Positions 28,001 through 35,850 of a DNA stretch of 64,000 nucleotides are shown in pieces (positions within the stretch are counted from its first letter, which is position 1; each line of letters opens with the position of its first letter). Location: assembly GCF_022376295.1 (NCBI RefSeq), contig NZ_CP060140.1:748356-812355 (forward strand), in the 5' to 3' direction. The notes under the pieces were generated by a model. That model was not told the origin of the DNA and ran no database searches. It worked only from the letters and a program-made list of their open reading frames with translations. A program made the position numbers and the translations under genes. The DNA comes from Nodularia sphaerocarpa UHCC 0038. GTDB lineage: Bacteria; Cyanobacteriota; Cyanobacteriia; Cyanobacteriales; Nostocaceae.

Positions 28001-28525
28001 AAAAGAGAAGTTAAACAAGTCAGTGAAAAAGCAGCCCGTCTTACAGAATTAATGAAAATAGATATATTACGTCAACTTTTCGTTAAGTCTGGCTGGCTCA
28101 CCGAATTTCCTGAATCTCAACTTCTGCTCACACCTCCTATTTTCAATAATATTTACAAAGGTGCATTAGGTGAAGTGTGTGGGAAACATATTTTAGAAAC
28201 TCAGTTAAATATTAAGTTATTAGAACTAGATGTAGATGAATTTGAACTTTTTGATTTTAAAACAGAGCAAAACATTTATATAGATTTTAAATTATGGAAT
28301 GATCAAATTAGGGTAAGTGCAGAAGACTTAATTGATAAAATTCAGGATAAAATGGAGCAAGTTGAAGCTGAAAAGGTTTTGATTATCAACATTTTGGCTA
28401 GTCCAGAAACACCTTTTATTCCCATTCCCTCATGTGGGGGAAAAATCATTGAATTTCCTTATCTATGTAAAAATGGTAAGGTTGACGACCACGCAATTCT
28501 AGAACTTAACAAAATATTGCAATGA
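25082..28525 (+). CDS. Superfamily 2 helicase fused to a PD-(D/E)XK nuclease, DdmD-like
   Basis: 1147 aa. Walker A PTGFGKT is at 22-28, Walker B IDEFD at 225-229, and motif III GISATAS at 502-508. STYQTIGTGQN is at 700-710. Motif VI QALGRICR is at 824-831. A long helical insert follows motif I. Near the C-terminus GALGE (Glu 1031), FELFDFK (Asp 1058) and IDFK (Asp 1068, Lys 1070) form a PD-(D/E)XK-type nuclease site. Helicase plus C-terminal nuclease of this size, followed by an overlapping gene of about 700 codons, matches DdmD of the DdmDE anti-plasmid system. That identity is inferred from architecture and length. A TGA at 25040 leaves ATG 25082 as the only good start. AT-rich. Confidence 0.68.
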   Translation: MEQILNEYCRQTHPGLLLLSMPTGFGKTYNVLKFIYSNFQEFAQQNRKIIFITNLKKNLPINELKNRFIADGQPEEFTNHVLFIDSNTDTLKNNLLKIANKIPEQFQTEHLKKIKSHIETLENNKLPKTVQDILQTEIRQSLEPKFRQSIERELKRKFPTKQQRLKAIKNDPNYQWIGELYPAVFTDDKTVFFLSMDKFLAKNSTIIEPSYYFSEKFIDKALIFIDEFDATKEVVLKTIIESGLKDKVDLLDLFLNIHNHLIPSESPEPLIKESAWFKKTSAGKNWLSPREKIASFREQAENIFNTYNLQHTCKSHPEFSTSKRNFLFYDYQFHNVTNRNQRIEIIPDSDKLTNWIKGCNFQTAKIGIDIHELLNKITGFLTYFQRGIKHLAENYYHLKKEERNQETFSVEFAVKTVLNNFHLDDQDVEFLTNKILAEEFVYNYPTQRLTIQNQQFYDTGFRYHDIVDSDEHDTLSKIYMFNFSRTPESFLARVCAKAMVVGISATASINTNIGNYDIDYLKNRLENSFISLKPDEMSQLQQKYEQATKGYNQITIKPRFIGTDTQKEAIKQLAELFDDQEIAQSLWNKVQHGMANEQDSSIEFSFCRYVKVLTAWKYFLDNPDFHAFLCLFNKFPKPNDTTFNLNILHQYAKYLLEHRENIIDDSVEDTIVILRSDNFREDKDKLLNQLKDNKRRFIISTYQTIGTGQNLQFPIPEQIQPIHINKFRQDSHMDINGIYLDKPTHLLVNISEDKLKEFDFIKYIFQLEFLRENGAISLNTFKNKLDRGFQKNIGISQPPRKSEDSKSLYNTDAYSRFLNRIIIQALGRICRTNMKAPTIHILADTGIKKHLNKFYLPQDMIPLPEYTALLELVTESNLSEDLTEAQNLASNKSNWSSGYIRTQLNTPWTPKSIKEWQDLRKQVLLQPAINQESECNQQWKNIYVKLPQPATSYNYSAKNDYQDIEVFFSQDYGKREVKQVSEKAARLTELMKIDILRQLFVKSGWLTEFPESQLLLTPPIFNNIYKGALGEVCGKHILETQLNIKLLELDVDEFELFDFKTEQNIYIDFKLWNDQIRVSAEDLIDKIQDKMEQVEAEKVLIINILASPETPFIPIPSCGGKIIEFPYLCKNGKVDDHAILELNKILQ

Positions 28526-30630
28526 GCATTTTCACCAACAGATTAAAAATAGATTTCCATATTGACGCTATTAAACAAGACTTTGTTTTTATTCGTTTAA
28601 AACGCGACAACAACGAAGGTAAATGGTGGGGAGCAGAAGAATTAGACCGCATAATTGGTGAAAATTATCAAGCAATGTCTGTGGGATATGCTCAATATGC
28701 TTACGCTATGTTTGCCAAAAAAATAAATAATACTTATGAATTAGTACAAAAACTGAAATCAGATCCTGACTTTGCTGATGTATGTCCAATTCCAGTCGAG
28801 CCACAAGCTTTCTATAACGGAAATGAAGAATGCATTTCTGAAGTTACACTGGCTCGCTTGTTACTTAACTCTTTAGGTTCATCCCGTTCAAGATTTAATC
28901 AACTACATTTTTCCAACTTAACCGGAGCATTACTCAAAGTTCCATCATTGACAAATAAGCTTAAGGATGTAATTTCTGTTGCGGAAATTAGTCTCAGTCG
29001 TGATGATAAGCAACAAAATCAATTCTTATTGAATGTTTCTCTAGCCTCTTTCCGCAAAAAAATTTCAATTTTAGCTGAATATAAAGGTAAACAAGAATTG
29101 AAAAAAATCCTTAAGCAACCTCAATATGTGTTTCATAGTGGTACAGGATCTTTGAGAAGATGGCTGACTTCTGAAGGTAAAGAACCAGACTCTAAAGAAA
29201 CTTACATCAAAAAAGGTAAAACCGGGACAAAAGTTCATACTGATTTCCTCAATTTTCGCAGTCAAAAAGATTTTGATAACAGTCGAGCCGGAATTATTTA
29301 TGAAGTTTTCCAAAGTATTCAAGAACATCTATCGGAATACATGAGCGTTGAGTTTTGTTCTCTGGAAGTTGATGACACAGTTGAACTTAAAACTACAGTG
29401 CTGAAAAATCCCAAAGAACTCCATTCACAACTTCAGCAGCAGAAAATACATATAGTTGATCGAGTTAATGATGAAGATTCTGCTGATTTAGTTAGTGAGT
29501 TGAAAAAAGGGCTGATTCCTTATATAACTGATGAAAAGTTAATTACCACTGGTAAACAGGATAAAAAAGACGCTTTCAATTTTAGAATTATACATAATGC
29601 TGAATTTTATGAAAAAATCGAGCAGAAAGATGAATACCTGGCTTCAAATGACACAATTCAGAGGCAAAATCTCACAATTGAATCAACTAGAGAGTTTTCT
29701 GAATCTGTTATTAAAACCATCATCAAAGAACAGCTAATCAAGCGTGATATTAGCAAGAGGAAATTAAATTTATTTGATTGGGAGAAATTGCAATTAAATG
29801 GAGTTTGGACTTTTGCTGCTTGGGATGATGAGGAAAATCATGTAATTTTTATGGAGATTCAACCTAATGGTGATTTTCAATTACATAGAATAGAAGGTAT
29901 TGACATATTTAACTGTGACAAGTTTCAAAAGTATCAACATTTAATGAGAGATAGTAAATCTGGAAAAAAACGCAAGAATTTAGAAGGACTTGTGATTTCT
30001 GACTCAGGTGACATTAATCAAATATTTCTAACTGATGAAATTACTATACCTAAGCTTTCTCAAATAGCGGCTATTATTGAGGAAGTAGAAAACAAATTTC
30101 CTGAAAATCTTCAAACAGGAAGGGCTTTAGCCGGTTTAATAAAGAGTTTTATAAGTGAAATTTGGGGTAAAAATGATGAAAATCTCGTGAAATTTGTTGA
30201 TGAATTAGAAATTTTAGGTAACGATGAATTGGACAAAAATAGATTTAAACAACTCTTGAATCAGCATCTAGGTAAAAATTCAAATATTGCATCAGAATTA
30301 CGTGAATATCTTTTAGATAAACATCAAATTCGACTGATTTTTTCTAAAGAAAAGAGTAATCTTGAATATTTATACGATGCTTCACTAAACATAAAATATT
30401 TTGGTCAAACAGAAAAAGAAGCTTATTACTTTGTGGGAGATCGCCGAGAAAAGATAAAATATTCTTTCAAAGATGCTTGTCATCTGCGTCGCATTGTTGC
30501 GGTAGAAAATTCAAAACTGATATTTAGACAACTGCTTCCCACTATGGATGTTGACTTTGTGCGTACAGGACAAAGTACAGTCATTCCTTTCCCCTTTAAG
30601 TACATTAGAGAATATCAGAATTTTGAGTGA
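28522..30630 (+). CDS. Partner of the helicase-nuclease, possible DdmE-like inactive Argonaute
   Basis: 702 aa, start overlapping the helicase stop as ATGA, so co-translated. No catalytic motif is obvious. Residues about 125-190 (NQLHFSNLTGALLKV...AEISLSRD...FLLNVSLASF) resemble the N-terminal strand pattern of long prokaryotic Argonautes. The middle contains FLNFRSQKDFDNSRAGIIYEVFQSI, and VWTFAAWDDEENHVIFMEI could be the first strands of a PIWI/RNase H-like domain. The protein ends in an aromatic, basic tail (VIPFPFKYIREYQNF). Length and gene order match DdmE, the DNA-guided non-cleaving Argonaute that recruits DdmD. The resemblance is weak at sequence level; it may instead be an unrelated accessory subunit. 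Confidence 0.55.
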   Translation: MSIFTNRLKIDFHIDAIKQDFVFIRLKRDNNEGKWWGAEELDRIIGENYQAMSVGYAQYAYAMFAKKINNTYELVQKLKSDPDFADVCPIPVEPQAFYNGNEECISEVTLARLLLNSLGSSRSRFNQLHFSNLTGALLKVPSLTNKLKDVISVAEISLSRDDKQQNQFLLNVSLASFRKKISILAEYKGKQELKKILKQPQYVFHSGTGSLRRWLTSEGKEPDSKETYIKKGKTGTKVHTDFLNFRSQKDFDNSRAGIIYEVFQSIQEHLSEYMSVEFCSLEVDDTVELKTTVLKNPKELHSQLQQQKIHIVDRVNDEDSADLVSELKKGLIPYITDEKLITTGKQDKKDAFNFRIIHNAEFYEKIEQKDEYLASNDTIQRQNLTIESTREFSESVIKTIIKEQLIKRDISKRKLNLFDWEKLQLNGVWTFAAWDDEENHVIFMEIQPNGDFQLHRIEGIDIFNCDKFQKYQHLMRDSKSGKKRKNLEGLVISDSGDINQIFLTDEITIPKLSQIAAIIEEVENKFPENLQTGRALAGLIKSFISEIWGKNDENLVKFVDELEILGNDELDKNRFKQLLNQHLGKNSNIASELREYLLDKHQIRLIFSKEKSNLEYLYDASLNIKYFGQTEKEAYYFVGDRREKIKYSFKDACHLRRIVAVENSKLIFRQLLPTMDVDFVRTGQSTVIPFPFKYIREYQNFE

Positions 30631-31026
30631 GAATTTTGCAATTAACAAAGGGCGGGTTAATTTCGATCATCGTTAATGCTTTGTCATATCTGTTAACCCG
30701 CCCCTATCAGCGCTGCTGAATCAGAATATGACATACCAAAATCATTTTTACTTTTCTTTGTACCTTTGCGCCTACCCTTCCCTTCTGGACGCTGCGCGAA
30801 CGGGACGCTGCGCGAACGGGAACGGCTTCCCTACGGGACGCTACGCGAACGCCGAATGCGCCTACCCTGCGGGAACGCCTAACGGCGAATGCGCGAAAAA
30901 AATCATATCTGTCAACCCGCCTTGACATCTGTGTTCATCTGTGTATATCTGTGGACAATTAAAATTACTGCAATGTAACGATAAACTATAAAGGTAAAGA
31001 AATGTAAATAAAATAAATATTGCCAC
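30631..31026. other. Intergenic region with GC-rich repeats
   Basis: 396 bases between the operon and the aldo/keto reductase gene. After the inverted repeat at 30650 comes a GC-rich block (about 30779-30898) of overlapping GGGACGCTGCGCGAAC-type units, the kind of repeat frequent in Nostoc genomes. Then three CATCTGTG-like units follow at 30926-30955, also seen at 53090 and 54690. No gene seen. Confidence 0.6.
30650..30703 (+). terminator. Inverted repeat behind the helicase-nuclease operon
   Basis: GGGCGGGTTAA pairs with TTAACCCGCCC across a 32-base spacer, starting 20 bases after the stop codon. A third related half, TCAACCCGCC, occurs at 30912. It could end transcription, but there is no T-run, and it may be the edge of a small repeat element. 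Confidence 0.45.
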
Positions 31027-31977
31027 GTGGAAAATATCACATTAGGAAAAAATGGCCCCAGTGTTACACCCCTTTGTATTGGTACTTGGGCTTGGGGTGA
31101 TAAATTATTTTGGAATTATGGCGATCGCTATGGCGCAGAAGAAGTAGAAGCAGCTTTTACAGCCGCATTAGAAGCTGGGATAAATTTCTTTGATACTGCG
31201 GAAATTTATGGTTTGGGACTGTCAGAAGAATTATTAGGGCAATTCATGCAAAAAGCCCAACAACCTGTGCAAATGGCGACGAAATTTGGCCCTTTACCTT
31301 GGAGATTTACAGGTCAATCTGTCTCGGATGCGTTAACAGACAGTCTCAAACGCCTACAAGTAGCGCGAGTTGAACTGTATCAAGTCCATTGGCCGTTCGC
31401 TTTCTTTTTAAGTCAAGAAACTTTGATGAATACCCTAGCAGATGAAGTGAAGCAGGGTAGAATTGGCTCAATTGGCGTGAGTAATTATTCAGCCACTCAA
31501 ATGCGAGAGGCGCAGCAAATTTTAGCTGCGCGTGGAGTACCTTTAGCTGTCAACCAAGTCCGCTACTCGTTGCTCACGCGTCAAATTGAAAGTAACGGGA
31601 TTTTAGCCACGGCTCGTGAATTGGGTGTAACTATCTTGGCATATAGTCCCTTAGCTCAGGGATTACTCACCGGTAAATATACACCAGATAGTAATCAAAC
31701 TCCCGGTGGTGCAAGGAAGATAGACCCGCGATTTAGTAAAGAAGGGTTACAAAAAATTGCCCCAGTAATTTCTTTACTCAAGACTTTGGGAGAAAAATAT
31801 GATCGCACTCCTGCCCAAGTAGCCCTCAATTGGTTAATAGCGCAAGGAAATGTGATTCCTATTGCTGGGGTCAAAACTGCCCAACACGTAAAACAAAATG
31901 CAGGCGCTTTGGGCTGGAGCTTAAACACCGATGAAATCGCGCAACTAGAACAAGTCAGTCGTCCTTGGCTGAAGTAG
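31027..31977 (+). CDS. Aldo/keto reductase
   Basis: A 316-aa NADPH-dependent (beta/alpha)8 barrel oxidoreductase. Catalytic tetrad residues are visible: FFDTAEIYG (Asp, Tyr), QMATKFG (Lys) and QVHWP (His). The C-terminal NADP site is VIPIAGVKTAQHVKQN. Closest in style to plant and cyanobacterial pyridoxal-reductase-like AKRs; substrate unknown. The start is GTG at 31027 without a clear Shine-Dalgarno sequence, and it places MENITLGKNGPSVTPLCIGTWAWGD correctly at the N-terminus. Confidence 0.88.
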   Translation: MENITLGKNGPSVTPLCIGTWAWGDKLFWNYGDRYGAEEVEAAFTAALEAGINFFDTAEIYGLGLSEELLGQFMQKAQQPVQMATKFGPLPWRFTGQSVSDALTDSLKRLQVARVELYQVHWPFAFFLSQETLMNTLADEVKQGRIGSIGVSNYSATQMREAQQILAARGVPLAVNQVRYSLLTRQIESNGILATARELGVTILAYSPLAQGLLTGKYTPDSNQTPGGARKIDPRFSKEGLQKIAPVISLLKTLGEKYDRTPAQVALNWLIAQGNVIPIAGVKTAQHVKQNAGALGWSLNTDEIAQLEQVSRPWLK

Positions 31978-32013
31978 CAGCTATTAGTCATAAGTCTTTA
32001 GTCGCTGGTGATA

Positions 32014-32044
32014 ACTAATGACTAATGACTAATGACTAATGACT
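32014..32044. repeat. Heptanucleotide array (CTAATGA)n
   Basis: About four head-to-tail copies of CTAATGA between the convergent aldo/keto reductase and crhR genes. Same family as the other arrays in the window. Confidence 0.75.
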
Positions 32045-32051
32045 CAGAGAT

Positions 32052-33554
32052 TTATTCTCTACCAGCATTTGAAGAGGACACAGAAGCGTCTCGGCGATTA
32101 CTGGTATTTGTCCTTAGCTTGGGCTTGGGACTACCTCCATTGTTGTCTGGTTTGTTCCAGGAACGATTTCTGTCGTTTGAAGCTTCACCACCACGACGCT
32201 TGGCTAACTTCGGCTTGGAGGAAGGCTCATCATCTTGAGGATCTACGCCTGATTGTAACCAAGCGGGACGAGTTTGATCATAGGCGATTTGTAATGCAGC
32301 TGCGGCGATCGCATGAGCATCATATTCTTCAATCAATTCGCTAACTATGGGCAAGAATGAAGCTAAACGTTCGCCAGTCAAGGCTTCTTTCACTTGTTCT
32401 TGCAATTTCAGGATATGTCGCGCTTCAATCTGCGCCCGTGTGGGAATCGTCAGCAATTGCCAATTTTGGCGGTTATGGCGCTCAAATGCCTGCTGTTTGC
32501 GGCGTTCAAAAGGTTGTACCAAGGAAATTGCTGTACCTTCTTTACCAGCCCGACCAGTACGCCCAATGCGGTGAACATAGGTTTCGGCGCTATCTGGCAA
32601 GTCGAAGTTAATTACATGAGACAGCAGATCCACATCTAGCCCCCGTGCAGCAATATCAGTTGCTACCACCCAGCGCACTTGACGATTACGGAACCGGGTT
32701 AATAATCGCTCCCGCGCCTGTTGAGACAAGTCGCCGTGGTATTCGTCCACACTGTGACCGGCTCCTTGTAGGAGATTGGTAAGTTCTGCGGCTGTCCGTC
32801 TGGTACGCACAAAGATTAAAGCTGTTTCTGGATCTTCCATTTCCAAAATCGGCTGCAATGCTTTGGCTTTTGTCCAATGACGGGGAATCAGATAAGCGAC
32901 TTGATTGATTTTGTTGGGTGAAGCCTTTGGCTGCTCAACGGTGACTGTAGCTGGATTTCGCAAGAATTTGTTGACAATCATGCGAATCGATGGTGGCATT
33001 GTCGCCGAGAATAACGCTGTTTGGCGCTCTTTGGGGGCTTGAGACAGGATTTTGATCACGTCATCAATAAAGCCCATGCTCAACATTTCATCAGCTTCAT
33101 CCAAAACAAACCACTTGACTTGATCAAGCTTCAAACAGCCCCGATCTAGTAAGTCGATGATCCGCCCTGGTGTACCCACAACCATGTGAACACCGCGTTT
33201 GAGTTGCATCATTTGGCGTTCAATGGATTGACCACCATAAATGGCCAGAATCCGCAATCCTTCGTCGCCCACAAATTGGTTAATGGCATCGTGAACTTGA
33301 ATTGCTAACTCACGAGTTGGGGTTAGTACCAGGGCTTGTACAGCTTTGTGATTAACATCCATCTGCTCTAAGATGGGCAGGGAAAATGCTGCGGTTTTGC
33401 CTGTTCCGGTTTGGGATTGACCCACGACATCCCGACCTGCTAGCAGTTGCGGAATGGCTTGAGTTTGAATATTAGTAGGTGTGGTAAAGCCGATGTTTTC
33501 TAGTTGCTCAACACGGTTTTGTGAAATACCTAATTCTTGAAAAGAAAGAGTCAT
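32052..33554 (-). CDS. crhR: DEAD-box RNA helicase, CrhR type
   Basis: ATP-dependent RNA helicase. Q-motif region FTTPTNIQTQAIPQ, Walker A SQTGTGKT, PTRELA, TPGR, DEAD in WFVLDEADEMLSMGF, SAT in LFSATMPPS, then ARGLDV and HRIGRTGRAGK. Downstream, EALTGERLASFLPIVSELIEEYDAHAIAAAALQ closely follows the Synechocystis CrhR sequence I know. CrhR responds to redox state and cold. The C-terminal 75 residues are basic, Ser/Asn-rich and probably disordered. 500 aa. The ATG has AGGAG five bases before it. A 225-base leader region separates it from rimO. Confidence 0.88.
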   Translation of the reverse strand: MTLSFQELGISQNRVEQLENIGFTTPTNIQTQAIPQLLAGRDVVGQSQTGTGKTAAFSLPILEQMDVNHKAVQALVLTPTRELAIQVHDAINQFVGDEGLRILAIYGGQSIERQMMQLKRGVHMVVGTPGRIIDLLDRGCLKLDQVKWFVLDEADEMLSMGFIDDVIKILSQAPKERQTALFSATMPPSIRMIVNKFLRNPATVTVEQPKASPNKINQVAYLIPRHWTKAKALQPILEMEDPETALIFVRTRRTAAELTNLLQGAGHSVDEYHGDLSQQARERLLTRFRNRQVRWVVATDIAARGLDVDLLSHVINFDLPDSAETYVHRIGRTGRAGKEGTAISLVQPFERRKQQAFERHNRQNWQLLTIPTRAQIEARHILKLQEQVKEALTGERLASFLPIVSELIEEYDAHAIAAAALQIAYDQTRPAWLQSGVDPQDDEPSSKPKLAKRRGGEASNDRNRSWNKPDNNGGSPKPKLRTNTSNRRDASVSSSNAGRE

Positions 33555-33639
33555 TAATTCTCCTAGATTTTGTTGTTTGGTTTAGGATTTTTAAATCTGA
33601 CAGAATTTGCATTTAGTAGCCAGATTTAAAGCAAGTGTG

Positions 33640-33779
33640 TGAAACCCTCATTTGACAGAGGGTGCTACGCGGTAAGCGTTAGCGTGGAAAGAGCGTCAGC
33701 GATGCCCTTTGGGCAAGACGTGACTTCTCTTGTGTCCGAGACGCTGCTGTGATGCAGTGCTGGACTCACCCTGTGGCCT
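33640..33779. other. Hairpin-rich segment between rimO and crhR
   Basis: Contains CCCTC...GAGGG and GCCCTTTGGGC hairpins amid GC-rich sequence of the AGCGTTAGCG type, found in many Nostoc intergenic repeats. It lies directly after the rimO stop on the minus strand and upstream of crhR, so it could act as a terminator or as crhR leader. Nothing more specific can be said. Confidence 0.35.
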
Positions 33780-35108
33780 CTACTTTTGGTAATTATTAAC
33801 AACTTGACCGTAGAGGTCATAAGTATCAGCGCTGTGGATTGCTACTGGGACGATGGTTCCTAATTTTGCTTCCCCATCGATATATATCTGACCATCGACT
33901 TCTGGGGAAAACCTACCTGAGCGACCTATGAGCTTTCCAGTTTCAGGGTGTTCTTGCTCAATCAGGACATCAACTATTTTGCCGATTTCCTGTTGATTTT
34001 TTTTACCCGCAATCGGCTCTTGAAGCGCCATTAATCTATGCCAGCGCTCATCCATCACCGATTGGGGTAACTGATTGGCTAGCGTGTAAGCGGGCGTTCC
34101 TTCTTCCGGTGAAAAGGTGAATACTCCAACATGGTCAAATTCGTGCCTCTGGACGAATTCTAGTAGATGCTCAAAATGCTCTGCTGTTTCTCCAGGGAAA
34201 CCAACTATAAATGTTGTCCTGAGTACGGCAGTTGGTAGGGCGGCTTTGATGCGTTCAATAATCCCATCATTTACCCGTCCTTGCCAGGGACGATTCATTG
34301 AGCGAAGAATATCTGGATGAGAATGTTGAAGGGGCAAATCTAGATATGGTAAGACGTTGTGGGTTTCTTGGATTGCCTCTATGACATCTGGGGTTAGCCC
34401 GGTGGGATATGCGTAGTGCATTCTAATCCACGGTACATCTACTTTACCCAAAGCGCGAAGTAATTCGGCTAACTTTGGCTTTCCATAAATGTCTAACCCG
34501 TAATTGGTGGTGATTTGGGAAATTAAAATAATTTCCTGCACTCCTTGACTAGCTAACTGCTCCGCTTCAGCAACTATAGATTCAATAGTACGCGATCGCT
34601 GGTTCCCTCTCAGATGGGGAATAATACAAAATGCACAACGATAATCACATCCTTCGGCTACCCGCAGATAGGCAACGCCTTCGGTTGTAGTGCGATAACG
34701 CGGTGTAGTTTCGTCGGCGATGTAGGTTGGTTCTAGACTAACCTCTTTTACCCGCTCGCCTTGTTCTACACGCTCAATTACATTAACAATTTTGTGATAA
34801 TCACCAGTGCCTACCAGTGCCACTGCTTCTGGCAACTCTGACAATAATTGCTCTTGAAAGTGCTGCGCCATACAGCCAGTGATCACGACTTTCTTGTTGG
34901 CTTCTGCCAGTTCTACTAAAGTTCTGACAGATTCCTGTCTTGCTGCTTCTATAAAACTACAAGTATTAACTATAACGTAATCGGCTAACTCTTCATTTGT
35001 ATCTACACTATAGCCTGCTTCTACAAGCAGTCCCAGCATATGTTCTGTATCAATTCGATTTTTTTCGCAGCCTAGGTGCGAAATTGCAATCGTTGGCTTT
35101 TCACCCAT
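33780..35108 (-). CDS. rimO: Ribosomal protein S12 methylthiotransferase RimO
   Basis: Radical-SAM enzyme that methylthiolates an Asp of ribosomal protein S12. 442 aa in the usual three-domain order. The N-terminal UPF0004 domain has cysteines in GCEKN, NTCSF and TGCMAQ, which ligate the second 4Fe-4S cluster. The radical-SAM motif is CDYRCAFC near residue 155. The TRAM domain is C-terminal (GKIVDVLIEQEHPETGKLIGRS). IAISHLGCEKNRIDTEHMLG and LPYLDLPLQHSHPDILRSMNR are RimO- rather than MiaB-like. Monocistronic. Confidence 0.94.
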   Translation of the reverse strand: MGEKPTIAISHLGCEKNRIDTEHMLGLLVEAGYSVDTNEELADYVIVNTCSFIEAARQESVRTLVELAEANKKVVITGCMAQHFQEQLLSELPEAVALVGTGDYHKIVNVIERVEQGERVKEVSLEPTYIADETTPRYRTTTEGVAYLRVAEGCDYRCAFCIIPHLRGNQRSRTIESIVAEAEQLASQGVQEIILISQITTNYGLDIYGKPKLAELLRALGKVDVPWIRMHYAYPTGLTPDVIEAIQETHNVLPYLDLPLQHSHPDILRSMNRPWQGRVNDGIIERIKAALPTAVLRTTFIVGFPGETAEHFEHLLEFVQRHEFDHVGVFTFSPEEGTPAYTLANQLPQSVMDERWHRLMALQEPIAGKKNQQEIGKIVDVLIEQEHPETGKLIGRSGRFSPEVDGQIYIDGEAKLGTIVPVAIHSADTYDLYGQVVNNYQK

Positions 35109-35850
35109 ATTTTGAAAACATTTTCTGTTTTTTGTAGTCAGATCAGCAAGTCGCGATGATTTCGCTCCTTGTGATACACACCTTTACACAGTCAGGGGCT
35201 AGCATAACAGGTTTTAACTACCAGCTACTACCTGTCGGTATATGACATCGATAGTTTCTGGCCATGTTATGATATTTGTACTATTTAGTCTATTTCCCAG
35301 GGTAAAGTCAGTGTCTTTGAGTACAATTGACACCTGTATTTTTTTTAACAATTTTTCTGTTGGTATTTTTCATTACCGCAGCGTGTGTGTTGTTAATTTA
35401 CCCGTCGGGAAGCCGCCCAAAGGGCTGGTTGTGAGAAGTCGCTACCCTCAGGGAAATCGCGCTCTCTGCGTCGTTTATTTCGACCCAGGAGTACGAGACC
35501 ACGCCTAATAAAGCAGTAATGCTGCCCTGACACTCAGGCAAAGCCTGCGACGATGCGCGGGCGAGATGCCTAAACCTGGGAAAGCTGCCTTGCGTCTTGT
35601 GAGTGGCAAACTCCTCTTCTAGCCTAGTTTTATCTTAACATATCTTAGGGGAGGTTTTACGATAATTTCCATCCTAGGGAAGAGGTAGTAAGACAACCAA
35701 ACTTAAAACACATTTGACTAGTTAGTTAAAAGTCAAGAGGAGCCAGCGCCATCAGCAGGTTCGGTTGACTTGAGGTGACTGGCGTTCAATAGTCAATAGT
35801 CAAACAAATTCTAGACTCTCGACTGATGGACACTAGACCCCGCAAAGCGG
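35109..35850. other. 742-base intergenic region with a structured GC-rich core
   Basis: No convincing gene. The stretch from about 35395 to 35620 is GC-rich and full of potential hairpins: AGCC...GGGCT near 35410, GCAG TAA TGCTGC near 35514, CAGGC AAA GCCTG near 35536. It ends in a T-rich tract near 35626. It could be a small RNA gene or decayed repeats; I could not match it to 6S RNA, RnpB, SRP RNA or tmRNA from memory. The rest is AT-rich leader to btpA. Confidence 0.35.

Noticed and set aside
25082..28525. Calling the 1147-aa protein a Cas3 helicase
   Set aside because: Walker B is DEFD, not DEAH/DExH, there is no HD nuclease domain, and no cas genes or array are present.
30728..30925. 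Short reading frames on both strands in the GC-rich block after the helicase operon
   Set aside because: Their sequence is entirely repeat-derived (RDAARTGRCANG-type periodic residues), with no start signal or recognisable fold.
32032..32639. Several plus-strand reading frames opposite the 3' part of crhR
   Set aside because: They are antisense shadows of a well-supported DEAD-box helicase gene with continuous family motifs.
35395..35640. Assigning the structured region as 6S RNA
   Set aside because: I could not trace the 6S central bubble or a known synteny; left as an unassigned structured segment.
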